Shown here: positions 20,750 to 32,200 of the stretch, in pieces
How positions within the stretch are numbered: the stretch's first letter is position 1
Layout: the number at the start of each line of letters is the position of its first letter
Translations under genes and position numbers: made by a program
The notes under the pieces: generated by a model
Database searches by the model: none
What the model was told of the DNA's origin: nothing
What the model saw: the letters and a program-made list of their open reading frames with translations, nothing else
Assembly: GCA_942159475.1 (NCBI GenBank)
Contig: OW804096.1
Span: 39,493,744-39,557,743 of the forward strand
Origin: Sthenelais limicola
Lineage: Eukaryota; Annelida; Polychaeta; Phyllodocida; Sigalionidae
Reading direction: 5' to 3'
Length of the DNA: 64,000 nt

Positions 20750-20887
20750 TGTCAGTAAAGAACGACTGTCAACCTTGCTGAAGTGGTACAAGAGTGAGGG
20801 ACTGGTACCAAAGGAGAAAAAGTCAGGCGGAAGAAAGAACAACACTAAATCCTTGCATCTTGAAGATGCTATACAAGTGACTATTGG
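20750..20887 (+). pseudogene. Exon 3 of the Cys-family remnant
   Basis: The acceptor CTGTTGCAG ends at 20749 and the donor GTAAAT is at 20888. It encodes VSKERLSTLLKWYKSEGLVP, then a basic GGRKNNTK stretch and HLEDAIQVTIG. Phase is consistent with exon 2. No following exon was recognised before 22.5 kb. Confidence 0.6.
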
Positions 20888-22566
20888 GTAAATATAAGAA
20901 GATATTAGCACAATGGTTGCTGTGGCCCATTGCATAAGACATCCTTACTTAAGATCATCCTTCCTTATCTATTTATCCTTGCTAAGCAGTTGGTAAGGAC
21001 CTTTATGGAAGGAATTAAATATATACAGACCATGCTAATGACATTGTTTCGTCCTACCATAAAAATATCCTATGTAAGCAAGGACAAATACTACAGAAGG
21101 GAATCTTTTCTTATGCAACAGGCCTCAGGTATATGAGACACTTTATTGATATGTTTTAGCATTCTCCAAGCAAGCCTCAGCCTTTAAGAGGCCTGAGATC
21201 ATATGAGTCACTACTAAATGTGCCAATCATTCTTCATCTGATAATATTTGTAGCTGTATGTAAGGTGTTAGAGCTTAGATATGACATCAGGGGAGATGTT
21301 ATGCCAACACCTCAGCCCCTTCACCCCCCTCCCTCCCCCCACCTTCCCGCCTCACCCTCTGACCTCCGCCATTGACATCAGACACAAGTAATTCAGCCTG
21401 AGAATCGCTTCCATGATTGGAAACGCCAGGTATATAAATTAAGTTGACACTAATTGTAAAGTTAAATAGATAAACCAAACTTAACTTGATAATTTCTTAA
21501 CTTAGTACTTGTTTTTTAAATAAAGTTTGCAATATTTCTTGATGGCCAATTACAAGTAAAGTAACTAAAGTAAACTCCATACTATGACCTTCAAAACACA
21601 TGATATATTTAATGCACTGTCTTGAAATTTGGTACATACATTCATATGACCTAAAGCTCTAAATCACCCAAATGGAAGAAGATTCCAACAAAGATATCTT
21701 GTGAATAAATCACTTGGGAAAATCTGTACATATGTCTCTGATTGGGATTGAGCTACTTTAATTCGAGTCACTATATGTTATTATTGTCAGTCTCCATTCC
21801 CTTAACTATGATAAATCACAAGGGACCCAAATTGTAATACACATTGGAACATAATAAACTTGATCAGTTAGCCATGAAATTAGCTTATTATGCCATGAAT
21901 CTACCATTATCAATCATCATTCAGAGAGGTTGCAGTGAATGCTCATAGAGGGAGTGATTGCATGCTGTGTCTACAAGAAAGTCAATACAGGAGCTGAATA
22001 TCTACTCTTCTTACTATTATTTCCCAAATTATACAAGTGATGTATTGTTTGTCTGGCCCTATTACTAGAACGAATAAGGGATTTGCCTGTCTCACTGCGC
22101 ATGCCTACTGCACTGCATGCTGGGATAGATTCTGTTGAAGTCTGACATATAAATATTTGGCAACATTTTCATCGAAAATTGGTACACAGCACTATGAAAG
22201 ACTATATATAGTGAAATCTTTCCATTAGATAAAGTTACTGACAACACACCTATCACAAAATGATCGGCAGATCGGAGTAAAAGTTAACGCAGGTAGAGCA
22301 GTAAAACATCTATCAAATGAAAGAAAGAAAGAAAATCCTTTCATCTTGATTAAAGTCTACCCTTTTTTAAAGCATTAATTTGTTTTTTTAAAGAGATTTA
22401 AAGCTGTGAAAAGGACTTTAATCGCTTTAGTGGCCATATCCGATAGACATCTTTACACATGCCTTCACTGTATAATTACATGCTCATTGCACCGATTGAA
22501 CCTTTTTCCTTTTTTATTTGCAAATCGGTGTTTATTGCTGAAGACTCACACTGTAACTCCTCCCCA
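20888..22566. other. No gene; repeat fragments
   Basis: 21500-21760 (AAGTAAAGTAACTAAAGTAA, CTTGAAATTTGGTACATACA) matches the interior of MITE family B. C-rich tract at 21325-21365. No further exon of the upstream gene was recognised. Confidence 0.5.
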
Positions 22567-24312
22567 CACTCTAAGAAAAAAGGGTTCTTTTGGGTTCTAG
22601 ATAGAACCCCATGGTTCTACCAAGAACCCTAGGGTTCTTTGACACCTAAAAGGGTTCTTCGGGACCACCGGGGGTTCCATCTAGAACCATAGGGGTTCTT
22701 CAGCGATTTAAGGGTTCTTCGTGCACTTGAAGGGTTCTTTAACTCAAAGCGGTTCTACATAGAACTCCCTTTTTCTCCTTAGGGCTCACAGGCACACATC
22801 TACATCTTAAAATCAAGGTTTATATAGGCAGGAGAGAGAGAATTAAAAGCATTTTCTAAATAATGTGAAACAAATGTTATCCCTTCAAACAGATTATTTT
22901 TATGTGATGTGTCACATGAAAACGAGTCATATGGAATTATTTCAATTATGTGGGTTTGTGACTTTTAATGAATTTCTGCACATGTCTCCTGGGTCGATTC
23001 ATACACAAACTTTACATATTATTAAAGCTGCATGTCTCTAGATTACAGGGGGGTCTTTAGTTTGAATCAATTCGAGCAACTTGAAGGAAACCAGAGACCA
23101 AAATGTGATGCAACCTCCAGTGGGCTCAGATTTTCAAAAATGATTTTCAAAAACGGAACGGTTGATTTCACCAACTTTTAGGGCAGCTAGGACTTTAGGG
23201 CAACTAGATCTTTGAATATGAGACGCATAGGTCCCTGTTATACCCTTGTGTCAAAGGACGTTTCATTCTGAGCATTTTTTCATTTTCAAATCAAAGGATT
23301 CGTTTGACATTGCAAAGTAGGTAAGAAGAATAACACTTTTTAGGTACATCTCTATGGCACAAATTCTGAAAAATTTGACTTTTTTCTGGTGGTCATAGAA
23401 ATTTTGTGAGATATTGACCTAGTCCAGTTTTTTCCCCTCTTTTCAAATCTGGCCTCCAATTTTTTCTATTGGCATTATTGGCGACGTTATCGGCAATCCG
23501 ACTGTTCTCACCAGGTGGCAGTACCGTGGAACTTGGCTTTCACTAGGTGCCCTCACAGGTTACTACATGCTATTTACAATTTCTATTAGAACAAAAGTCT
23601 CACTAGTAATACTTATATAAGGCATTTATACCTTATAGATATCACACTTTATAAACTTGGGAATATTGAAAGCAATGAAATCAATACTTTATTTATATAA
23701 CTTACCTCCTTGATGTTAAAAAATGTTGTGAAGAAAGCACCCTTATAATTCTAATATTAATACTATGAGTACTACTGAAGTACCAAGATTGCCAAACACC
23801 AAGGTGCAATGGATACCCATGTCAGCTACAGGAGAGGATTGTATTAAGGGTAAGTTCAAGTGATGGAAATGGATGAGGAACTCTGAAAAAGTCAAGCAAA
23901 GGGACTGCATATAATATGCAGTCTCTCCTTGAATGCTCTTGGGCAAAATGCTTCTGTGGTGAAACATGCAGCATTAGCACTGAGCACAAATCTGCTGTTG
24001 TAAGGACCAGTCTAGATTCAACAGGGAATAATGAAATCAATACTTTATTCAGAATTAACATGGTAAATTACAAGCAATTTTATGGATGCCAAATCAGGGT
24101 TCTATGTAGAACCCTACCTATTTTGGCCAGAGGGTTCTTCAAAGGGTTCTTCAAATCGAGGGTTCTATGTAGAACCCTGCCTATTCCCGAAATGGGGGTT
24201 CTACTTAGAACCCTCAAAAAAGGGTTCTAAGTAGAACCCTTAGGGGTTCTGCCATGTCGACAAGCTGAAGAACCCTTAAGGGTTCTTGTTAGAACCCTTT
24301 CTTCATAGAGTG
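22567..24312. mobile_element. Inverted-repeat DNA element rich in GGGTTCTA/TAGAACCC palindromes
   Basis: The left end CACTCTAAGAAAAAAGGGTT is mirrored at the right end, which reads CACTCTATGAAGAAAGGGTT on the other strand. Each end is about 200 bp made of short AGGGTTCT / AGAACCCT palindromes that can fold back. The 1.3-kb middle has no coding sequence. The left 220 bp could be a complete small MITE by itself (its own far end reads GAGCCCTAAGGAGAAAAAGG in reverse), so this may be two small elements rather than one. No clear target duplication was seen. Confidence 0.6.
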
Positions 24313-24391
24313 CAGGTACTAGAGGAGAGAAGGACCGCCATTATGGTGATCTAATCCTGGTCAAATATGTAAAACAAACAACAAAAGAAAA

Positions 24392-25130
24392 AGAGTGAGG
24401 AAGGGGAGATGGAGTAAGGGAGAGAGAGGGAGAGAGGGAGAGAGGGAGAGAAGGAGAGAGGGAGAGAGAGAGCAGAGGTGGCGAGATCGGGAGGGGCGAG
24501 AGGGGGGGGGAGGCTGGCAAGGGGAGAGAGAGGGGAGAAGTAACAGGAGCAGAGAGGGAGGGAGAGCGATATGAGGAGGAAAGAATGAAGGAGGGGAGAC
24601 AGACAGGAGAGGTGGGAGAGAAAGCAGAGGGGGACAGGAGAAAGAGGGGCAAAGGAGGAACAGGGGCAGAGGAGGAAGAAGAAGAGAGAGGGTATGAGGG
24701 ACAGAGAGAGATTGAGACAAGGGGAGAGAAGTCTTAACAGGGGAGCGAGAGTGTGGGAGAGGGAGGGGAGCGGGGAGGGGGAGGGGAGAGGGGAGGGGGA
24801 GAAGAAGAGAGTGAAGGGGGAAGAGGAGAGAGAACAGGTGGAGAGAGTGAGGGAGGGGGAGAGAGAACAAGGGGATGAGAGGGAGAGAGAAGAAGTCGGG
24901 AAGATAGAGGGATAGGGTGGAGGGAGGGAGAGAGAAGGGTGGGCGAAGGGAAGAGAGAGGGAGATATTGGAGGGGAGAGAAGTCAAAGAGGGGAGGGAGA
25001 GTGTGGAGAGGGGAGAGGAGGGAGAAGAGGGACGGGGGAGAGAAAAAGACGAAAGGGAGATGGAGGCAGTGGGGGAAGAGAAGGGGTGGGGAGGGAGAGA
25101 GTAAAAGAGAAGAGAAGAGAGAAACAACCT
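24392..25130 (+). repeat. Purine-rich (GGGAGA)n imperfect microsatellite, about 740 bp
   Basis: The plus strand is almost entirely G and A (GAGAGGGAGAGAGG words with AGGGGAG variants). Long frames on either strand here, Ser/Pro/Leu-rich on the minus strand and Arg/Glu/Gly-rich on the plus strand, are a composition artefact. Confidence 0.95.
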
Positions 25131-26283
25131 TGTCTCAAAATCTAGCCATTCCCAACTGCTATCTTACCTCAATCAAATTATAAACTAAGCTCTACAATCA
25201 CAATTAGCGAAATGTGAATGAATTTGGTAAGTGCACCCCCTCAGGGTCCAAGACCATTCTTTAAAGCGATTGCGCCTGAGTAAGCAACCATTCAGAAAGA
25301 CGGATTTTACTATATCTTAGTCATACGAGACCCAGCATTCATTCTGACACCAAGGTACGTGATACACTCCAATATTTTTCTTTATCAGTTGAACAGCTAC
25401 GTGACAATTGGAATTTAGAGAAAACGAAGAAGTTTAGCCTGACACTAGAATGCTCTGTGGACTGTGAACTAACTAGCTGCTTTTATGTTTTGATGTATAT
25501 ATGATATATTATTGAAGAAATCATAAAAACTGTTAATTGTATATATATATAATGGCCAAGGCCAGCGAACGGACTACATCAAAGTGTCTTCTGTTACTTT
25601 TGCTATATCTCCAGAACGGCAAACCCTACCTATTTACCTCTTATGCCCACTTCTTCCAGACATATTAGTCTATGTGTGAACATGATTTCAAACATTTTGT
25701 ACAATTCCTAATTAAGAAAATTGACTGATATTCATTTTGGCCCTTTTTTGTGTCTCTACAACGCTTTTTTTCTCTAAGATGCAATCATATTAAAAAATGT
25801 TAAATATAGATATTTCAAATAATGGGACATATGCTCAATATCTATACTACCACATTATCACAAGAAAAAACGTATATTCCGACACCAAAACCGAATGGCT
25901 GTCCTTTCATCTCATCAAGTAAGCAACAACATGACTTTGGCTAATCCTGTCATGTCCCTACAACGCTTTTAAAAACGTCCGCATTTTGAGGCAAATGAGC
26001 CAAAATTTTAGAAAATAACATTTTTATCATCCATAAATAAATGATGCTCCTACCAAAAAAAATTAGAATTTTTTATACATTTTTTGTTTTTAACTTTCTT
26101 TGAATTAAAATTGTCTCTACAACGCAACCTTACTGTGGTTTTCCATTGGCATGTAATAGCATTTTTTCTGCTTCACTCAAGTTATGCTATCCAATATAAA
26201 TAGATTCAAGCCTTTTCTTGATAAAAAATCAAATATAAACACTTAAAAATAGGCAACATTGATATTTAATATGTTCGGTATTT

Positions 26284-26345
26284 GTCTCTACGATGGGGGC
26301 GTCGTAGAGACATTTGTTTCTACGATGGGGGCGTCGTAGAGACAC
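26284..26345 (+). repeat. Two tandem hairpins made from the GTCTCTACGA motif
   Basis: GTCTCTACGA (26284-26293) and TCGTAGAGAC (26302-26311) form a perfect 10-bp stem around TGGGGGCG. The same unit follows immediately with one mismatch. These are inverted pairs of the motif that elsewhere occurs singly. Confidence 0.8.
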
Positions 26346-26975
26346 AAATGGGACATATAAGACAATTATGCAATTGAATATTGTTGATTTTGATGTATTG
26401 AAGGTCCTAGATAGGTTTTATGGCAATATGGGGTGAGGAACAGGGGGGGGGCGGACTGATTGGTTTTTTTTCAAAAGAATAAAAAATATTCATTTTTCAT
26501 TTCTTTTACTCTTCGTTTCTCCCACTTCTGTCCCCTCCCTTCCTTCTGACTAATATGTGTCTCATTTGTTCACCAACTCTCTCTTCCTCTCCCATCCCCC
26601 TCCCCCCTCCCCCCCCTCCCCCCCTCCCTCCCCCCGGCTCTACACACATCAAAACCTATATCATAACTTTCTCTCTCCTCCAGTTGCATACTTGTCCTCC
26701 TCTACCTCCTCCATCACCTCATTATAGTCACTGAGGTGTCAGTTGCATTAAAATAAATGTTTGATATTTTCAGCCTATATTTTTGTTTAAAAAGAAAAAA
26801 GATGTTACCTTGATATACATGTTAAAATAATGTTAAAATTACAAGTGTATATGTCCATAACGAACATCTACCTTCAGAATTATCACATACATATAGCATA
26901 CATAAATGCATATTACCAAGTAACATGCAAACTAAAAACTGAATGGCCTCAAGATTTCACTTATGGATATGACGA

Positions 26976-29236
26976 TGTTACACATTGTTGTATTCCATAT
27001 GGTAGTGTTACACATGGTGGTGTTACACATTGTAGAGTTACACATTGCAGTGTGTCAAATGGGGGTGTTACACATGGTGGTGTTACACATTGTAGAGTTA
27101 CACATGTTGGTGTTACACATTGCAGTGTGTCAAATGGGGGTGTTACACATGGTGGTGTTACACATTGTAGTGTTACACATGTTGGTGTTACACATTGCAG
27201 TGTGTCACATGGTGGTGTTACACATGGTGGTGTTACACAGGGCGGTGTTACAAATTGCAGCGTGTCACATGGTGGTGTTACATATTGTAGTGTTACATAT
27301 TGTAGTGTTACACATGGCGGTGTTACATATTGAAGTGTGTCACATGGTGGTGTTACACATGGTGGTGTTACACATCGTAGTCTTACACATGGTGGTGTTA
27401 CACATTGCAGTGTGTCACATTGTGGTGTTACACATGGTGGTGTTACACATGTTGGTGTTACACATTGCAGTGTGTCACATGGTGGTGTTACACATAGTGG
27501 TGTTACACATTGCAGTGTGTCACATGGTGGTGTTGCATATTGTAGTGTTACACATGGCGGTGTTACACATTGTAGTGTGTCACATGGTATTGTTACACAT
27601 TGTAGTGTTGCATATCTAGTGTTACACATGGTAGTGTTACACATGGTAGTGTTACATATTGTAGTGTTACACATGGCGGTGTTACACATTGCAGTGTGTC
27701 ACATGGTGGTGTTACATATTGAAGTGTGTCACATGGCGGTGTTACACATGGTGGTGTTACACATTGTAGTGTTGCATATCTAGTGTTACACATGGTATTG
27801 TTACACATGGTAGTGTTACATATTGTAGTGTTACACATGGCGGTGTTACACATTGTAGTGTGTCACACAGCGGTGTTACACATGGTAGTGTTACACATTG
27901 TAGTGTTACATGGCGGTGTTACACATTGCAGTGTGTCACATGGTGGTGTTACACATGGTGGTGTTACACCTTGCAGTGTTGCATATGTAGTGTAACACAT
28001 GGCTGTGTTACACAAGGTGGTGTTTTTTTAAAGATTTTATTTTCACTGGGTACATCACCTCCAGGGGGAGTAGGATCTTCTGGTGGAACCCAGCCTAGAT
28101 GACAATAATAAAAGCTGGGATCATTAGATAGCAATGTATATGTACATTAGTTTTAACAAAGATCAAGCATAGTATAGCAAATAAACCTTTGACTCATGAG
28201 AGTGGCATGTTCATTAACATTCATATGTTCATTGCTCAGGAGCTATGGAACTACTGACAATACAACAGAAGTGAATTTACTTTTATAGTTGGTGGTGGGG
28301 TGATAGGGTGTTCGGTCCAAACAGAATATTCACTAGCGCCATCTACAATTACTGTTAGGACTGGACACTAGGTATATTAAGGAGGGTCTATAAAAGATCA
28401 GATAAGAGTCTGTTCAAGCCATTCTTTCTAAAGAGATTTAAAGGTTTCTATGTTGCCAATATTTCTGGTTCTAGGAGATAGTTGGTTCCATGATTTAGCA
28501 ACTTTGTTCATGACAGCATTGTCACCACATTTGGTTTTGGAGAAGAAAGTTTTTAAGGGAGGGGCTTCATTTGCTCTAGTGGGACTGTCAGTATTTCGAG
28601 CTCTGTGGTAATTTGATGATGATCTGTAAAAACCCTGGATTCTAAGATGAAATTCTCTTCTATTGCAAAGTAGGGGGATTTTGAGGTCCTTATGTAATTC
28701 AGATGTAGGGTAGAAAGGTTCAACTTTAAGTATTGATCTGAGTGCTTTATTTTGTATTTTTTGTATTTTGTTGAGGTTACATTGGTGGGTATTGTGGTAC
28801 AGGATATCACCATAATCAAAGTAGAGGGGAATCTTGCTTTAATAGACTAAAAGGGCTGATTTCATGGTGAGTAGATGTCCAATTCGTAGAAAGAGGAAGA
28901 TTTTGTGAGAGATGATCTTGATTATATTTCTAATGTGTTACATATTGTAGTGTTACACATGGCGGTGTTACACATTGGTAGTGTGTCACATGGTGGTGTT
29001 ACGCATTGCAGTGTTGCATATCTAGTGTTACACATGGGAGTGTTACACAAGGTGGTGTTACATATTGTAGTGTTACAAATGGCAGTGTTACACATAGTGG
29101 TGTTACATATTGTAGTGTGTCACATGGTGGTGTTACACATTGAAGTGTGTCACATGGTGGTGGTACATATGGTGGAGTTACACATGGTAGTGTTACACAT
29201 GCTAGTGTTACACATGGGGGTGTTACACAGTGTTGT
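26976..29236 (+). repeat. 15-bp minisatellite (GGTGTTACACATTGY)n, interrupted by a LINE
   Basis: About 1.05 kb (26976-28022) plus about 0.3 kb (28935-29236) of a 15-bp unit with variants (GTGTGTCACATGGTG, GTTGCATATCTAGT). Because the unit length is a multiple of three and lacks stops, long frames run through it on both strands (repeated His-Gly-Gly-Val-Thr and the like). They are not genes. Confidence 0.95.
28027..28925 (-). mobile_element. 5'-truncated LINE inserted in the minisatellite
   Basis: Read on the minus strand, it encodes the end of a LINE reverse transcriptase: a YGDILYHNTHQCNLNKIQ block, then NKVAKSWNQLSPRTRN and a stop, with in-frame stops and frameshifts. The 3' UTR ends in AATAAAATC and an A-run abutting the minisatellite at 28027. 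Minisatellite units resume at about 28933. GTGTT occurs on both sides (end at 28024-28026 and start near 28934) and may be the target duplication or just repeat sequence. Confidence 0.75.
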
Positions 29237-29262
29237 GTTTTTCAATCAATATCTCTATGATG

Positions 29263-32200
29263 AGAAGTGTCTCTACAACACTTATTGAGTTATTGATTTA
29301 TTCCAAGAATTTAATTTGAAATGTGACATATTAATTGACCTATTATTGCTGACCCTGTCATAAAGAATAAAGATGGTTTATGATTGTTTTTGTCATGTTC
29401 TCACTTCTTACATGTCTGAGGGTAAGCACAATCATTCCTAACCATTTCCAATCATTTCCTACCATTTAAGAAGACTTATTAAAAATTGATTTCCAGCCAA
29501 TGTCTCTACGATGGCAAGTGTCTCTACAACGCATTTTGAATTATTGATTGGCTCCATGAGTAAATATTTTTTATGATTGGTTTTGTCATGTGATCACTTG
29601 TGCCATGTCTGAGGTTTAGCAAAACCATTCCTGACCATTTCCAATCATTTCCTACCATTTAAGAGACATTGTAAAAACTGTTTCCCAGCCAATGTCTCTA
29701 CGATGGGATGTCTCTACAACGCATTTTGAGTGATTGATTGATTCCAAGAATAAATATTGTTTATGATTGTTTTTGTCATATGTTCACATCTGACATGTCT
29801 GAGGTTGAGCAAAACCATTCCTGATCATTTCCAATCATATTCAACCATTTCAAAGACATTGTAAAAGATGTTTCCATGCTAATGTCTCTACGATGGCATA
29901 CTCTACAACGCATTTTGAGTTATTGATTGATTCTAAGAGATAAAATTGATTGTCACTAACAATATTCACTGAACCCGACGGGCAAATGAACGCGATTCTA
30001 CGCGATTTTCAATGCGCAATCATCTCGCCATAGTTCTGTGATGAGCGTGGACGCTTTTTGCGCAATAATTATTGCGCAATGATTGCGTGATGATCACGCT
30101 AAGGGTATAACGCAATATTGGTGCAAAAATTAGCAAATTTTTATGACATTTTGAATGGGATATGTGTATACTACAGATTCCTTATATCAATGGCATCAGA
30201 CATAAATGAGAGACTTCATTGCAGTTTCATTTTCCTGCCATGGCAGTGGCAGTATATATCTTCTCACAGAAAGGTATGAAGGGAACCATTATTCCCTTCA
30301 AGATTTCAAAGAGAGTTTAAGGCAGAGCATGTGTTGCCCTCTCTTAATAGGCATCATTTAGTTTTCATCAATTATACCATGCATAGAAGTCTCTCATTTG
30401 ATGAGTTCCAGTTGTGTGTTGGCTCTGCCTGACCCAAGCCACTATAGGGACAATCTATATATACAATCATAAGAGTGTTTTGATCACAGCATTTTTCGAT
30501 ATCAAACAGATATATAATGCACATAAACTATAGAAGCATATCACTTATATATCATTCATATGTGCATGATATGGAATATCTAAAGTGGTATAAATGCCAT
30601 ACAGGGGTATTAGCGACACTTTTATTGTAAAAGAAATTGTAAATCCACCCCAGTACCCATTTGCGCCACCTGGTGAAAACAATATCGCCACCTGGTGAAA
30701 ATAACTGGCATAATGGTAATGGTTTAGGGTAATGGGCCATTCCCATTATTTCGAACATATAATAGAATTGTTTTCTATGTATAAATTAGTCTCTGAAACC
30801 AAACAAAAAGAATTATCCGGCCCTACATGAAGTTACTTATCAATAATGATTCAAATTAAAAAATTTCCAAGCACTTGTGACAACCTGTATTTGGGATGAT
30901 CACACATGATTCTAACCATTTCATTCGAATTCCTTGGCAAGAATGAGGCTGTGATAACCATACTGTTATGATGCTATGTACACCGGAGGATCCACTGGGT
31001 GGAGCCTTATATCTATAATTCAGTATATGAGTAATTCTCCCAAACCGGGAGCATATGATTTCAGGGTGCCAATATTTTAGAAAGAATAAAACTTGTTGAA
31101 TCTCTATAATATTTGGCCTTCATATAGCAGGGAATACCAGCACAATACAGTCAAAGTTTGCTAAGGTTGGGGCAAATATTTCGATTCCTACACCTATGCG
31201 TCAGATACCTTTATTTTCACTATTATTTTGCCTTATTTTAGTCATATTAAACCCGATTAATCAAGTGATTTAGTGTAAGATTGTTGGTAATTATCCATTA
31301 ATTCAGCCAGCAAAAACGAGGGTCAGAGCTAGAGAATGGATGTTGGTCGGCAAAAGAGGTCTTTGGTTCTCACTAGAAGTTTGACCACCTATTTGTGAAA
31401 ATATCCAGTTTATTACTATAAATCTACTCTGTTTAGAAAGGAGGGTCTCTTTATCTGTAATAATTATGGCATAACGGTGACACTATGGCGTAACGGAAAA
31501 TCTCACTTCAGTTTAACAACATCTGTATTTAACCATACTTATATTTTTCAACAAATGCAAGCAGGCCTAAACATTTGTGACAACGGTTGAAATTACTTTA
31601 AAATGTTTTTTTAGAAAAATTATTGGAGATATTTTACATGTTGTAATGTGACATAAAATATTCCCACACCAGTTCTAGGAAATTGTGTATAGGGGTTTCT
31701 TTTACTTGGTGTCAGAAAGTGAGTATGAGTGTCAGAGAATGCAGCGTCAGATGTGCGACAGTAAGTGTGAATGCTAGGTGAGTAAGCAGTGCCTGTGTCC
31801 TGTTGTGGCTGCATTGTAATGAGTTTTTAGGCGCGATTTTGAATGCGCATTATATGCGTGATTGAGATCACACCCATAGGCCTATTATTGACTTTTGAAG
31901 AAAACATTATTTGCAGATAAAATTGGTTGAGTAACACATGTTTAATATGAACATAAATGAATATGAATAAGAACTTGATCTAACACAAGTGTGAGATGAC
32001 CAACAACATGAGAGGAAATAGACGCAATGGATTTCACATAATGATTGCTAATGGCTTGTCCATTTCAATGTGATTCAAAGCTATAAGTATCACACTTCAC
32101 TTGTTTGCGGCCAATCACAAAATGATTGCAGTGATATCACATTCAATTGCACTCAGTGCCCGTCGGGAAATGGTTGACTGTATGTGGGGCACTATGCAGG

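Larger units (their letters stand above)
13510..20887 (+). pseudogene. Three-exon remnant of an uncharacterised Cys-containing multi-copy protein family
   Basis: Exons: about 13510-13823, 20152-20415 and 20750-20887. The splice sites are good (CAG|GTAAGT, TTTCAG, GTGAGT, TTGCAG, GTAAAT) and phases agree: exons 1 and 2 each end in phase 2 and the next exon supplies one base. Exon 1 is acidic (ESDCESDNDW, DPEYDDECND). Exon 2 starts with CSCKYGDVGPCSELFTPEEM and later has QICIDTFRFLP. Exon 3 has RLSTLLKWYKSEGLVPKEKK. From memory this C-x-C-x-YG-x-x-GPCS pattern followed by a LLKWYK block belongs to a family repeated many times in marine invertebrate genomes, perhaps transposon-derived; no function is claimed. 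Lesions: an in-frame TAA at 20378-20380, no in-frame ATG in exon 1, and no later exon found. Intron 1 contains the young Ngaro element in the same orientation. Confidence 0.65.

Noticed and set aside
24341..25183. Ser/Pro/Leu-rich and Arg/Glu/Gly-rich frames up to 258 codons
   Set aside because: Purine-rich microsatellite; composition alone keeps the frames open.
26830..28102. Long frames on both strands rich in His-Gly-Gly-Val-Thr or Cys-Asn-Thr-Thr repeats
   Set aside because: They are the translation of a 15-bp minisatellite with no stops. The same region is open in several frames on both strands.
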